From: Gammaproteobacteria bacterium
Lineage (GTDB): Bacteria > Pseudomonadota > Gammaproteobacteria > SZUA-229
Reading direction: 5' to 3'
DNA length: 64,000 nucleotides
Assembly (NCBI GenBank): GCA_029881795.1
Contig: JAOULX010000003.1
Location: forward strand, 124,001 to 188,000
The first letter of the stretch is position 1, and every line of letters begins with the position of its first letter. The translations under genes and the position numbers were made by a program. Of this stretch, positions 36,902 to 46,226 are shown one piece after another. Under the pieces are notes generated by a model. The model was not told where the DNA came from. It saw nothing but the letters and a program-made list of their open reading frames with translations, and made no database searches.

Positions 36902-37597
36902 TTAGAGCGAAATCAGTTTGGCTTCTGTGGTCAGGCTGATCAGGCTACGACCTAACTTAATCCGGCCGTTATTTTCCAGTGCTTTCAGACTCCGGCTAAT
37001 GACTTCACGAGTCGTCCCTATTTCATTCGCCAGTTGCTGGTGCGTAATCATCAGTGGTTTATACTGGCTTTGTTGAAATAGCCTGTCTAGCAGCAGACAT
37101 AAACGGCTATCGAGGTTTTTAAACACGGTTTGTTCGACGGTTTGAGTCAGTTCAGTCAGACCCTGGGCCATGCGCGAAAAGATATAGTGTCTGAAAATAT
37201 CAGATTCTGCCAGAGCCTGATGAAAGGCACGAGATGATATTTGCAGGGCGTGAATAGCTGTTTCTGATTGTATATAGGCAGCCGATTGTTGAGAACTAAA
37301 CAAACTGCTGAGGTTTTGTGGGCAAATATCTCCGGGATAATTGCGGTAAAAGGTGATTTCTCGGTTGTTTTCATCTACCTGATAAACGCGTGTGCGACCC
37401 TCTAGTAATAATAGAAAATGATTATAGGGGCCAGGCAGGGTCTGCAGCATGCTGCCCGGTGGCGCATTAAAGATCAGGCTCTGGTTGATTAACTTAAACC
37501 AACAGTCTTTCTGAATTCGCTGTAACAGCGGATAGAGTGAAAATAATTCTGTTTCAAAATCTGCTGTGTGTGGCAGTGCAGTTGCTTTATAGGCCAT
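36902..37597 (-). CDS. Crp/Fnr-family transcriptional regulator
   Basis: A 231-residue regulator. An N-terminal cyclic-nucleotide-type beta-roll (NHFLLLLEGRTRVYQVDENNREITFYRNYPGDI) and dimer helix precede a C-terminal winged HTH (QQLANEIGTTREVISRSLKALENNGRIKLGR). It lacks the N-terminal cysteines of FNR, so it is not an oxygen-sensing iron-sulfur protein. The effector is unknown. It is divergent from the MFS transporter gene with a 90-base gap, so it likely controls that gene, itself, or both. Confidence 0.9.
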   Translation of the reverse strand: MAYKATALPHTADFETELFSLYPLLQRIQKDCWFKLINQSLIFNAPPGSMLQTLPGPYNHFLLLLEGRTRVYQVDENNREITFYRNYPGDICPQNLSSLFSSQQSAAYIQSETAIHALQISSRAFHQALAESDIFRHYIFSRMAQGLTELTQTVEQTVFKNLDSRLCLLLDRLFQQSQYKPLMITHQQLANEIGTTREVISRSLKALENNGRIKLGRSLISLTTEAKLISL

Positions 37598-37687
37598 TTT
37601 TCTCTGCTTATAATGAGAGTCGATAGCCTATGTTATAAAGAACAAACCTTAAGGCTTGCTTAACCGCTATAAATTAACAAGGGTTTT

Positions 37688-38884
37688 ATGAATAAAAATA
37701 TTTGGCTGCTGGCTTCTGGCCAGGCATTAATGATGACCAATAATGCTTTGCTGGTAACCACATCAGCTTTGGTTGGTGTGATTCTGGCTGATCAGCCATC
37801 ACTGGCTACGTTGCCGCTGGCACTGCAGTTTCTGTCAACTATGCTGGCGAGTATTCCGGCAGCACTACTGATGGATCGACTGGGAAGACGGGCAGGATTT
37901 TTAATTGGCAGTGTGATTGGTCTGCTCGGTGGTATATTGGCAACCGCGGCTATTTTCCAGAGTAATTTCTGGCTGTTTTGTGGCGGCACCATGCTGATTG
38001 GTATGTTTAATGGTTTTGGCAACTATTACCGCTTTGCAGCCGTTGATGTGGTGAGCGCCACCTTAAAAAGCCGGGCAATTTCTTATGTCATGGCCGGTGG
38101 CGTTGTGGCTGCGATAATGGGACCGAATATCGCTAACTGGACGCATAATACAATAAATAGTGTCGAGTTTGCCGGCAGTTATATGGTGGTATGCCTGTTA
38201 TATGTGCTGACATTTATTCTGTTAAGTTTTACAGATTTACCCAGACGTATTGTCAATCATAGTGAGTCAGAAGCCGCCCAGCCCCGGCCGCTGGCAGACA
38301 TTATTAAACAGCCGGTGTTTGTTGTCGCGGTAATCTGCGGCATGCTGGGTTATGCGGTGATGTCACTGGTGATGACGGCGACACCGCTGGCAATGAGCCA
38401 TCATCATAGCCTGGGTGATACGGCTTTTGTTATTCAATGGCATGTGTTGGGCATGTTTGCCCCGTCATTTGTTACCGGTAATCTGATAAGCCGTTACGGG
38501 GTGCAGCATATCATGCTGGCAGGTGCGGCATTATTGTTGATAGCCGTGCTGATCAATTTATTGGGAATCAGTGTCTGGCATTACTGGTTTGCCTTATTGG
38601 CTTTGGGCATCGGCTGGAATTTTTTATTTATCGGAGCCACCGACCTACTGACTTATACCTATACCGACAGCGAAAAAGCCAGAGCGCAGGCATTTAATGA
38701 CTTTAGTGTGTTTGGTGCGGTGACTCTGGCGGCATTAACCGCCGGTTATTTACAGCACAATTTTGGCTGGCAAACAGTTAATCTGGGTGTGTTACCATTA
38801 ATCGCTATTATTTTACTGGCACTGGTCTGGTTAAAAGTAAAACAAATGAATCAGATTGGCAGAATTGAGCTTGGAGAAGGTTAA
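37688..38884 (+). CDS. MFS transporter
   Basis: A 398-residue major facilitator protein with 12 hydrophobic segments and the A-like motif LLMDRLGRRAGFLIG in loop 2-3. The substrate cannot be deduced. The ATG is preceded by AAGGG. It is divergent from the Crp/Fnr gene and ends three bases before the beta-barrel gene, so the MFS, barrel and Big_2 lipoprotein genes could be one transcript. Confidence 0.9.
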   Translation: MNKNIWLLASGQALMMTNNALLVTTSALVGVILADQPSLATLPLALQFLSTMLASIPAALLMDRLGRRAGFLIGSVIGLLGGILATAAIFQSNFWLFCGGTMLIGMFNGFGNYYRFAAVDVVSATLKSRAISYVMAGGVVAAIMGPNIANWTHNTINSVEFAGSYMVVCLLYVLTFILLSFTDLPRRIVNHSESEAAQPRPLADIIKQPVFVVAVICGMLGYAVMSLVMTATPLAMSHHHSLGDTAFVIQWHVLGMFAPSFVTGNLISRYGVQHIMLAGAALLLIAVLINLLGISVWHYWFALLALGIGWNFLFIGATDLLTYTYTDSEKARAQAFNDFSVFGAVTLAALTAGYLQHNFGWQTVNLGVLPLIAIILLALVWLKVKQMNQIGRIELGEG

Positions 38885-38887
38885 TCG

Positions 38888-39445
38888 ATGACTCTTTATG
38901 CGTTAAAACAGCGACTAATGAATCGCATTGTAATAAAAAATAGTATTGCAGCCAGCTTATTGTTGTCGGCTTTTAATCTGCAAGCCGGCGGTTTTTTTGT
39001 TGATGCTTCTTATCTTCAGGCTAATATAGCGATTGCAGAGCAGCAGTTTAAGCCGCAATTATCACAGCTGGGTCTGGGCTGGCAATTTACTAACCGCTTT
39101 AGTGTCGAATGGTCACAGGCAGCTTCAGCCGCAGACGATGCCGTCTCCACGGTGAGCGCTGATATTATGTCACTGAGCAGTGTCATGCTGCGTTATGGTT
39201 CGGTCGTTAACAGTAATGTGAACACCTATGTGATGCTGGGATATTCTGAACTGAACCTGACAATGACTGGTACCTCGCTGCAAACCGATGAAGTGTATAC
39301 CGATTTGAGTCTGGGTCTGGGCTTTGAAGAAACGATTTTTAACAAGTCCGGTTTAAGGTTACATTTTGATTACCTGATTCATTATGATCAGGCAGAGTTG
39401 ACTGTTAGCAGCGTGCAACTGGGGTTACGTTATGTTTTCGAGTAA
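38888..39445 (+). CDS. Small outer-membrane beta-barrel protein
   Basis: A 185-residue protein with a signal peptide (SIAASLLLSAFNLQAGG) followed by alternating amphipathic strands, e.g. LSQLGLGWQFTNRFSVEW, NTYVMLGYSELNLTM and LTVSSVQLGLRYVFE. This is the look of an 8-stranded OmpA/OmpW-like barrel. The start has GGAGAAGG upstream. Its last 14 bases overlap the Big_2 lipoprotein gene, which argues that the two products work together. Family is not further assigned. Confidence 0.75.
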   Translation: MTLYALKQRLMNRIVIKNSIAASLLLSAFNLQAGGFFVDASYLQANIAIAEQQFKPQLSQLGLGWQFTNRFSVEWSQAASAADDAVSTVSADIMSLSSVMLRYGSVVNSNVNTYVMLGYSELNLTMTGTSLQTDEVYTDLSLGLGFEETIFNKSGLRLHFDYLIHYDQAELTVSSVQLGLRYVFE

Positions 39446-40655
39446 AAATAGAGTTATGTCGGGCCGTTTACGTGTTCTGATGGCGACCCTGATCATTAGT
39501 TTGCTATCGGCCTGTAGCAGCGGCGACCCGCGGGCCTTGTATGAGTCATTAATCGTTGAGTTTAATGATGTGCAGTCGATCAGCATCAGCGCACTGAATA
39601 GTGTTATTGCGAGCGGTGACAGCCAGCAGATCACAGTGACCGGAACCACGTCTCAGGCTGCCACGGTGGATCTGTCGGATAAGGTGAGCTGGTCATTGTC
39701 AGACGCGACGCTGGCCAGCATCAGTTCGGATGGCTTGTTACAATCGTTGTCAGCCAGCGCAACTGGCACGGTGACTATTACTGCTACGCTGGCGGATTTT
39801 TCAGCGACGTTCGATGTGACCTTATCCGATGCCAGTCTGGTCTCTATCGAAGTCAAAGCCGATACCACAGATGAACTGTTAAGTACCAGCGTGTGCCGGC
39901 CTTTAGCGTTGAAGGCGATGGGGACTTATGATGATTCTCCTGTTGCGACCGTGCGCAATATAACGCCCTATGTGAGCTGGGATAGCACCACCACCGGCGC
40001 TACTCTGGTCAGTGCAAGCAGCGGCCCTTCAATTACTCACTATCAGGCACTAGCCATCGAGGTAACAGCAAGCCGCGATACCCTGAGTAGCCCGGCTGCC
40101 AGTGTCAGCGTGGTTGATGATATCACCAGTCTGGCATTGTCACCGGCCAGCCTTACCTTGTCAGTCGGCAGTAGCCAGGGCTTTATTCTGCAGGCGGTTT
40201 ACGGCGCCGAAACAGTGGATAATGTAGCCACCGCAGCTAACTGGGCCAGCACTGATATCGGCGTGGTAAGCTTTCCCAATAACGACGGTGTAATGTCGGC
40301 AGTCAGTACCGGTACGACAACGGTTACTGCCAACTGTGGCAGCACAGAGGCAAGCGCACTGGTCACGGTTGATACCAATAATATCAGTTCATTTGAGATC
40401 GGCCCGGAGCCGACGGGTTTCGCTTTAGCGCTGGGCAGCACACAGCAAATGACAGCGACCGCGTATTATTCAGCAGATCCGAATACAGCCGTGGATGTTA
40501 CCGGTGATGTGAGCTGGAGCGTCGAAAACGGCAGCGTGGCAGTGCTTAGCGTTGACAGTTATGGGCTGGTCAGTGCCAATGCCGAAGGTTTTGCTAAAGT
40601 GGTGGCGAATTTTTCAGGCGAAACAGCCGATGTAACCGTTCACGTGGTGCCATAA
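39432..40655 (+). CDS. Ig-like (Big_2) repeat lipoprotein
   Basis: A 407-residue protein with a lipobox (ISLLSAC, Cys at about 28) and three recognisable plus one divergent Big_2-like units. Examples are SISISALNSVIASGDSQQI ... VSWSLSDA, LALSPASLTLSVGSSQGF and TGFALALGSTQQM ... VSWSVEN. It is a smaller relative of the giant protein at 30.3 kb, made from the same repeat type. Translation is coupled to the barrel gene by overlap. It is probably surface- or periplasm-exposed. Confidence 0.85.
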   Translation: MFSSKNRVMSGRLRVLMATLIISLLSACSSGDPRALYESLIVEFNDVQSISISALNSVIASGDSQQITVTGTTSQAATVDLSDKVSWSLSDATLASISSDGLLQSLSASATGTVTITATLADFSATFDVTLSDASLVSIEVKADTTDELLSTSVCRPLALKAMGTYDDSPVATVRNITPYVSWDSTTTGATLVSASSGPSITHYQALAIEVTASRDTLSSPAASVSVVDDITSLALSPASLTLSVGSSQGFILQAVYGAETVDNVATAANWASTDIGVVSFPNNDGVMSAVSTGTTTVTANCGSTEASALVTVDTNNISSFEIGPEPTGFALALGSTQQMTATAYYSADPNTAVDVTGDVSWSVENGSVAVLSVDSYGLVSANAEGFAKVVANFSGETADVTVHVVP

Positions 40656-40727
40656 ATTTCACAGAGTTTATTAATTATCATCTGCTGACTGAGAAAGTGA
40701 GCGGTTTTGGTAATAGAGTTTAGGGAT

Positions 40728-41885
40728 ATGAAAAAGACCCTTATAGTCATTGATGATGATCAGCAGTTTGCAAATTTATTAGCTACGGCCGCAAGCACAG
40801 CAGGCTTTGAGGCGAGCGTTTGTAATGATGCACGCGAGTATTTCCAGCGTGAGCAAAGTTATAGCATCATGGTGCTCGACCTTAATATGCCGACAATGGA
40901 TGGGGTTGAAGTAATCCGCCGATTAGGCAAAGGCGGGCATCAGGTGCAGCTGATTTTGGTCAGTGGCTATGATGCCAGTGTTTTGCATTCGGCAGAAAAG
41001 CTGGCCGAAGAATATCACCTGAATATAGTCGGTAGTCTGAGCAAGCCGTTACAAATCTCACTGTTTATCAAAATGTTATCTGCCATCAACATCATCGAGT
41101 ATGTCAAGCCTTCGCAGCGGCAAGATCAACAGCAAGCCGTAACAGCAGCCGAATTAAGCCATGCGATCAAGCACCAGCAGCTGGTGTTGTTTTATCAGCC
41201 ACAGATTAATCTACAGACGAATAAACTGACTGGGGTTGAGGCACTGGTGCGTTGGCAACATCCTGTACGCGGACTGATTGCACCAGGCGAGTTTATCGCT
41301 CTGGCAGAAAACGTCGGGATGATGGATCAGTTGACCGCCAGTATTCTGAAGATGGCGATCGAGCAGATCAATCTCTGGAAAAAACAAGGCTTGAATATAG
41401 CGGTGTCGATTAATGTTTCAGCAAAAAACATTACCAGTTTGTCCTTACCCGAACAATTAACAGAACAAATTAATAACCATGGGCTGGATCCGGGCTCAAT
41501 CACTCTGGAAATAACAGAAAGTGCACTGATGGGTGAATTGAAAACCTCGCTGGATATTTTAACGCGCCTGCGTATTAAAGGATTTGGATTATCGATAGAT
41601 GACTTTGGTACCGGTAATTCGTCACTGGTGTTACTACACCGGATTCCATTTTCTGAATTAAAAATTGATATGAGTTTTGTAAAAAATATGCAGCGGGATA
41701 AGGACGCCTGTTCGATCGTTGAAACCTGTGTGATGCTGGCGCATAAACTGGATATGACCGTAGTAGCTGAAGGCATCGAAAATGAAGCGATACAAAGCTC
41801 ACTGAAACAGCTTGGCTGCGATATAGGTCAGGGCTTTCATATTGGTAGACCGGTGCCGGCAGCAGAGTTAACAGCCTGGCTATAA
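40728..41885 (+). CDS. Response regulator with EAL (c-di-GMP phosphodiesterase) domain
   Basis: A 385-residue protein. An N-terminal receiver domain has acidic pocket VIDDD, phospho-Asp in MVLDLNMPTMDG and Lys in SLSKPL. A C-terminal EAL domain follows (residues about 145-385) with the catalytic motifs present: GVEALVRWQHP, ITESAL, DDFGTGNSSL, VVAEGIENE. It likely hydrolyses c-di-GMP when phosphorylated. ATG at 40728 with AGGGA is chosen. No histidine kinase gene is adjacent, so its partner is elsewhere. Confidence 0.92.
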   Translation: MKKTLIVIDDDQQFANLLATAASTAGFEASVCNDAREYFQREQSYSIMVLDLNMPTMDGVEVIRRLGKGGHQVQLILVSGYDASVLHSAEKLAEEYHLNIVGSLSKPLQISLFIKMLSAINIIEYVKPSQRQDQQQAVTAAELSHAIKHQQLVLFYQPQINLQTNKLTGVEALVRWQHPVRGLIAPGEFIALAENVGMMDQLTASILKMAIEQINLWKKQGLNIAVSINVSAKNITSLSLPEQLTEQINNHGLDPGSITLEITESALMGELKTSLDILTRLRIKGFGLSIDDFGTGNSSLVLLHRIPFSELKIDMSFVKNMQRDKDACSIVETCVMLAHKLDMTVVAEGIENEAIQSSLKQLGCDIGQGFHIGRPVPAAELTAWL

Positions 41886-42075
41886 AAAACTATTCAATTT
41901 TAAAACCTGCTTTTTCAGCAAACTAAGCTAGTCTTTACTGTCGTGTAGATTAATCACAAGCGCTTTGGTTTAACTCAATGCGAGTGATACGGCTATCTAC
42001 TTTAACAAGATTTATAAACGACCAGACTATGCCTGTAATTTAGCCCCATAATAGGACTTTCGACATGATTTATTC

Positions 42076-42090
42076 GCACCATGGCGGTGC
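42076..42090. promoter_or_regulatory. NtrC-type enhancer site upstream of the TorF porin
   Basis: GCACCATGGCGGTGC, a perfect 5-base-arm dyad that matches the NtrC consensus GCACCA-N3-TGGTGC at all but one position. It is centred 71 bases upstream of the -24 element at 42154, a usual enhancer distance. Confidence 0.65.
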
Positions 42091-42153
42091 GTTAAATGTG
42101 CTCGAGCAAATCGGTCATACCTAACTAACTGTTTTTGTTGAGATTTGTTATTT

Positions 42154-42167
42154 GGCATGGCTGTTGC
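42154..42167 (+). promoter_or_regulatory. Sigma-54 promoter of the TorF porin
   Basis: TTGGCATGGCTGTTGCAA has GG and GC exactly ten bases apart, as needed for RpoN. Predicted transcription starts near 42179, about 108 bases before the porin start. Together with the upstream dyad this indicates nitrogen-limitation control by NtrC. Confidence 0.8.
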
Positions 42168-42286
42168 AATTACATAATTAAATCCATAATCATTTTTCGA
42201 CACAGCAGGAAGATGGGTACGAGAAATGTTTATGGTTTGTCACTTAAATATAATAGGCAAAAGCCTTTTTTGGAGAAATAAACACA

Positions 42287-42937
42287 ATGAAACTGACTAC
42301 AAATTTAAAAGCGATCACTGCTGCAGCCGTTCTGGCAATTCCTGCACTGGCACCAATCAGTGCTCAGGCAGAACTGGGTTATAACGCTTCTGTTGCGTCG
42401 ATGTACTTATGGCGTGGTACTGATGCCAGCAATGGCCCGACAATTTCTGGTGGTGCTGATTATTCGCATTCATCAGGTGCTTACGCAAGCACTTGGGTAT
42501 CAAGTGGTCTGGCAGGTGACCCTGCAACAGGCGGTGGTTACGAAGTAGATGTCTGGTTTGGTTATGCCGGTGAGGTTTCAGGTTTGTCTTATGATCTGAG
42601 CTACTGGAACATTGACTATCCTCAGGTGATCGGAGCGGATTCAATTAATGAAACCTCTTTGGGTCTGGGCTACGCAGGCGCGTCATTAGGTCTGGTGTCG
42701 GGTGATGGATATACTTACACCACACTGGGTTATGAGTTGGGTGATTTCGGTTTCACGTACGGTATGAATGCGACAGATGCAGTCGGTGGTGACACCTCTC
42801 ATTTTGACGTTAGCTATGCAGCATCTAAGGAGCTGAGTTTTACAGTGAGTTTCCCAAGCGATGATGATGCAGCATCAACTGATCTTGCACCAGCTACTTT
42901 GTTTATGATGTCTTATTCATTACCTATCAGCGAATAA
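42287..42937 (+). CDS. TorF-family putative porin
   Basis: A 216-residue outer-membrane barrel with a signal peptide (AAAVLAIPALAPISAQAE) and the family start ELGYNASVASMYLWRGTDASNG. The barrel strands GYEVDVWFGYAGEV, YTYTTLGYELGDFGFTYGM and PATLFMMSYSLPISE follow. It lies before glnK-amtB, as in other gammaproteobacteria, and has a sigma-54 promoter of its own, so it may help nitrogen compounds cross the outer membrane; that is inference. A second paralogue is at 49509. Confidence 0.88.
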   Translation: MKLTTNLKAITAAAVLAIPALAPISAQAELGYNASVASMYLWRGTDASNGPTISGGADYSHSSGAYASTWVSSGLAGDPATGGGYEVDVWFGYAGEVSGLSYDLSYWNIDYPQVIGADSINETSLGLGYAGASLGLVSGDGYTYTTLGYELGDFGFTYGMNATDAVGGDTSHFDVSYAASKELSFTVSFPSDDDAASTDLAPATLFMMSYSLPISE

Positions 42938-42970
42938 TGATAGTCTGAATAAACATCAAGTATGAAAAAA

Positions 42971-42998
42971 GGGCGCCTTTAGAGGCGCCCTTTTTTTT
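42971..42998 (+). terminator. Rho-independent terminator after the TorF porin
   Basis: GGGCGCCTTTAGAGGCGCCC is an eight-base stem followed by eight T. It ends the porin transcript before the glnK promoter region. Confidence 0.95.
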
Positions 42999-43176
42999 AT
43001 GCCAAAAAATAATTTAGCAATTAGTCAAGCTATGTCATGCGATTTGAAATCGCAACTTTAAACCGCGTATTGAACAACTAGCAGTAACTACACAGATGCA
43101 TTATTGGCTTAACGACAATCTGTAGTGAACAATCACTTGGCAGCAAAAAAATAGTTAAAGAACAAAAGCTGCAAAG

Positions 43177-43191
43177 GCACCAGCATAGTGC
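43177..43191. promoter_or_regulatory. NtrC-type site 1 upstream of glnK
   Basis: GCACCAGCATAGTGC: a dyad with GCAC/GTGC arms, resembling the NtrC consensus. It is centred 114 bases upstream of the -24 element. Confidence 0.5.
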
Positions 43192-43219
43192 TGGCAATAA
43201 ATATTTTTCCTGATAGTGC

Positions 43220-43234
43220 GCACTAGTAAGGTGC
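43220..43234. promoter_or_regulatory. NtrC-type site 2 upstream of glnK
   Basis: GCACTAGTAAGGTGC: same pattern, 43 bases from site 1 (about four helical turns), so two dimers would lie on the same DNA face. It is centred 71 bases upstream of the -24 element, the same distance as at the porin. Confidence 0.55.
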
Positions 43235-43297
43235 GGCAATATTGTGCTCTGTATAGATCATTGCATAAGTCATTGATTTTAAACTATTAAATAAGTT

Positions 43298-43311
43298 GGC
43301 CTGTTTTCTGC
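43298..43311 (+). promoter_or_regulatory. Sigma-54 promoter of glnK-amtB
   Basis: TTGGCCTGTTTTCTGCATT has GG and GC ten bases apart. Predicted start near 43322, 94 bases before glnK. It fits the known NtrC-RpoN control of glnK-amtB. Confidence 0.8.
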
Positions 43312-43328
43312 ATTACTACAGGTACTAA

Positions 43329-43754
<426 letters not shown>

Positions 43755-43772
43755 CTTAAGAGGGCTTATAAA

Positions 43773-45038
43773 GTGGAAAATCAAATTTTCGAACTTCAAT
43801 ATGCAATCGACACATTTTATTTTTTAGTGTGCGGTGCATTAGTGATGTGGATGGCAGCCGGTTTCTCTATGTTAGAAGCAGGTCTTGTTCGTTCAAAAAA
43901 TACAACAGAAATACTGACTAAAAACGTAGCCTTGTTTGCTATTTCATGCATTATGTTCATGGTCTGTGGTTATGCCATTATGTATGGAAAAACATTCTTC
44001 CTGTCTGGTATAGCCGGTGGTGAAACACTGGTTGCCGATGCGTTGAAAGCGTCAAAAGAAAATGGTTTTGGTGGTGATTCTGTTTATGCCGATGCATCAG
44101 ACTTTTTCTTCCAGGTTGTGTTCGTGGCAACCGCTATGTCAATCGTATCGGGTGCTGTTGCCGAGCGCATGAAGCTGTGGGCATTCCTTGCCTTTGCAGT
44201 GGTTATGACCGGTTTTATCTACCCAATGGAAGGTGCATGGACATGGGGCGGTGAGGCCGTGTTAGGTATGTATTCACTGGGTGACTTAGGCTTCTCTGAT
44301 TTTGCCGGCTCAGGTATCGTTCACATGGCCGGTGCAGCAGCTGCATTAGCCGGTGTGTTATTGCTTGGTGCGCGTAAAGGTAAATACGGTGCAGACGGTA
44401 CAATCAATGCAATCCCGGGTGCAAACTTACCAATGGCGACCTTAGGTACCTTTATCCTATGGATGGGTTGGTTTGGCTTTAACGGTGGTTCGGTACTTAA
44501 ACTGGGCGATATGGCAAGTGCTAACGCCGTTGCGATGGTATTTTTAAATACCAATGCAGCAGCAGCAGGTGGCGCCGTAGCAGCGATGATTACTGCACGT
44601 CTGCTATTCGGTAAAGCGGATTTAACGATGCTGTTAAATGGTGCATTAGCTGGTCTGGTTGCAATCACGGCAGAACCATCAACACCAACGGCTTTACAGG
44701 CAACTGTGTTTGGCGCAATCGGTGGTGTACTGGTAGTGTTTAGTATCGTGACTCTGGATAAACTGAAAATTGATGATCCCGTCGGTGCCATATCGGTACA
44801 CGGTGTGGTCGGTTTATTAGGTTTGTTATTAGTACCAGTGACGAATGACGGATCAACTTTTTCTGGCCAGATCATCGGTGCTTTAACCATCTTCATCTGG
44901 GTCTTTGGAACCAGTCTGATTGTATGGGCAGCAATTAAAGCCGTGATGGGAATCCGGGTTACTGAAGAAGAAGAGTACGAAGGTGTCGATTTAACAGAAT
45001 GCGGTATGGAAGCATACCCAGAGTTTACATCTAAGTAA
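43773..45038 (+). CDS. amtB: Ammonium transporter AmtB
   Basis: A 421-residue Amt/MEP/Rh channel with eleven hydrophobic segments. Family signatures include WMAAGFSMLEAGLVR, DFAGSGIVHMAGAAAAL (pore His) and the second pore-His region PVGAISVHGVVGLLGLLLVP. There is no N-terminal signal peptide and the frame starts at GTG 43773. It is co-transcribed with glnK. A C-terminal tail (YEGVDLTECGMEAYPEF) is the GlnK-sensing one. Confidence 0.96.
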   Translation: MENQIFELQYAIDTFYFLVCGALVMWMAAGFSMLEAGLVRSKNTTEILTKNVALFAISCIMFMVCGYAIMYGKTFFLSGIAGGETLVADALKASKENGFGGDSVYADASDFFFQVVFVATAMSIVSGAVAERMKLWAFLAFAVVMTGFIYPMEGAWTWGGEAVLGMYSLGDLGFSDFAGSGIVHMAGAAAALAGVLLLGARKGKYGADGTINAIPGANLPMATLGTFILWMGWFGFNGGSVLKLGDMASANAVAMVFLNTNAAAAGGAVAAMITARLLFGKADLTMLLNGALAGLVAITAEPSTPTALQATVFGAIGGVLVVFSIVTLDKLKIDDPVGAISVHGVVGLLGLLLVPVTNDGSTFSGQIIGALTIFIWVFGTSLIVWAAIKAVMGIRVTEEEEYEGVDLTECGMEAYPEFTSK

Positions 45039-45062
45039 TATCGTCTTTAAAAAGTAAAAAAA

Positions 45063-45088
45063 GGCCGGGTTTACCCGGCCTTTTTTTT
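45063..45088 (+). terminator. Rho-independent terminator after amtB
   Basis: GGCCGGGTTTACCCGGCC stem followed by eight T; it ends the glnK-amtB transcript. Confidence 0.95.
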
Positions 45089-45353
45089 AGCTAAAAATAC
45101 TTGTTGGTTGCAGGCTGAAACGATTTAATGAATTAATAGTCAGAGATTAAAACCAGAGAAGGCAGATAGATAAACCAATTCAAAGTGGTTGTTATCGCCA
45201 GTTACGATCACTTGATCGGTTTGGTAATAGCATTTATAAAGATCAGTACTGCGAGCAATTTCTTATGTGAGAAGAAATTGAAGGGACAATGTAGCCTTTA
45301 AAAAAATTGAGAATCATTTTTCAGGCAAATAATGACTAGCCAGGGATGTAAAA

Positions 45354-46190
45354 ATGAAAAGGATGATAGTTTTATTGATGCTGTTGCTGAGCGTTAACAC
45401 CATCGCCAGTGAAAATAAACCGTCACTGTTGCTTGCTGCTATCTATCGTGAAGATATCAATATAAAAGATTACTGGGTCAGTGAAAAACTCGATGGTGTA
45501 AGAGCCTACTGGAACGGCAAGCAGCTGCTTACACGACAAGGTTATAAAATAAATGCACCAAAGTGGTTTACCCGCGTGTTACCAGCAGCCAGCCTGGATG
45601 GAGAGCTGTGGATTGGCAGAGGTCGTTTTGATGAGCTTTCAGCGACAGTAAGAACCTACCATACTAATCATGTCGGCTGGCAAACTGTAAAATACATGGT
45701 ATTTGATTTACCGGGCTCGCCACAAACATTCGACCTCAGGCTGACGCAACTGCAAAAACTGATTCAATCCATCAATGCAAAACATATCCAGCTGATCAAA
45801 CAGTACAGGGTAACAACTCATCAACAACTAACAAAAACACTAAATGAAACAGTCAAAGCCGGTGGTGAAGGTTTAATGCTGCATCTGGGCAGTACGTATT
45901 ATCACGGTGGACGAACTAATGACCTGCTGAAACTAAAAACCTATGAAGATGCAGAAGCGGTTGTGATCAAACACCTGCCGGGAAAAGGCAAATTCAAAGG
46001 TATGCTAGGTTCAATACTGGTAGAAACGCAAAACCAGCAGCGTTTTAAAATAGGCAGTGGTTTTAGCGACCGCGACCGAAAAACACCGCCGCCGATAGGC
46101 AGCACCATCACTTATAAATACTATGGAAAAACCAGAAATGGCATCCCCCGCTTCGCTAGTTTCATGCGACAAAGAAGCCCCGTTGAATGA
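45354..46190 (+). CDS. Exported ATP-dependent DNA ligase
   Basis: A 278-residue small ATP-dependent DNA ligase (Lig E type) with an N-terminal signal peptide (MIVLLMLLLSVNTIASE), so it is predicted to act in the periplasm. The nucleotidyltransferase motif I is EKLDGVRAYW (Lys about 44), motif III YMVFDLPG, motif IV GEGLMLH and motif V LLKLKTY. A compact OB-fold follows. Such proteins are found in naturally competent or biofilm-forming gammaproteobacteria and betaproteobacteria and are thought to act on DNA outside the cytoplasm. It ends directly before the 113-bp repeat array. Confidence 0.88.
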   Translation: MKRMIVLLMLLLSVNTIASENKPSLLLAAIYREDINIKDYWVSEKLDGVRAYWNGKQLLTRQGYKINAPKWFTRVLPAASLDGELWIGRGRFDELSATVRTYHTNHVGWQTVKYMVFDLPGSPQTFDLRLTQLQKLIQSINAKHIQLIKQYRVTTHQQLTKTLNETVKAGGEGLMLHLGSTYYHGGRTNDLLKLKTYEDAEAVVIKHLPGKGKFKGMLGSILVETQNQQRFKIGSGFSDRDRKTPPPIGSTITYKYYGKTRNGIPRFASFMRQRSPVE

Positions 46191-46226
46191 AGCCAGCGGT
46201 AGACGACCTGAAGTAAGTGAGACACC

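Larger units (their letters stand above)
41886..42286. other. 401-base regulatory gap before the TorF-type porin
   Basis: No gene is visible. It holds an NtrC-like dyad and a sigma-54 promoter (listed separately) upstream of the porin, plus AT-rich sequence. The region before 42060 shows nothing I can name. Confidence 0.6.
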
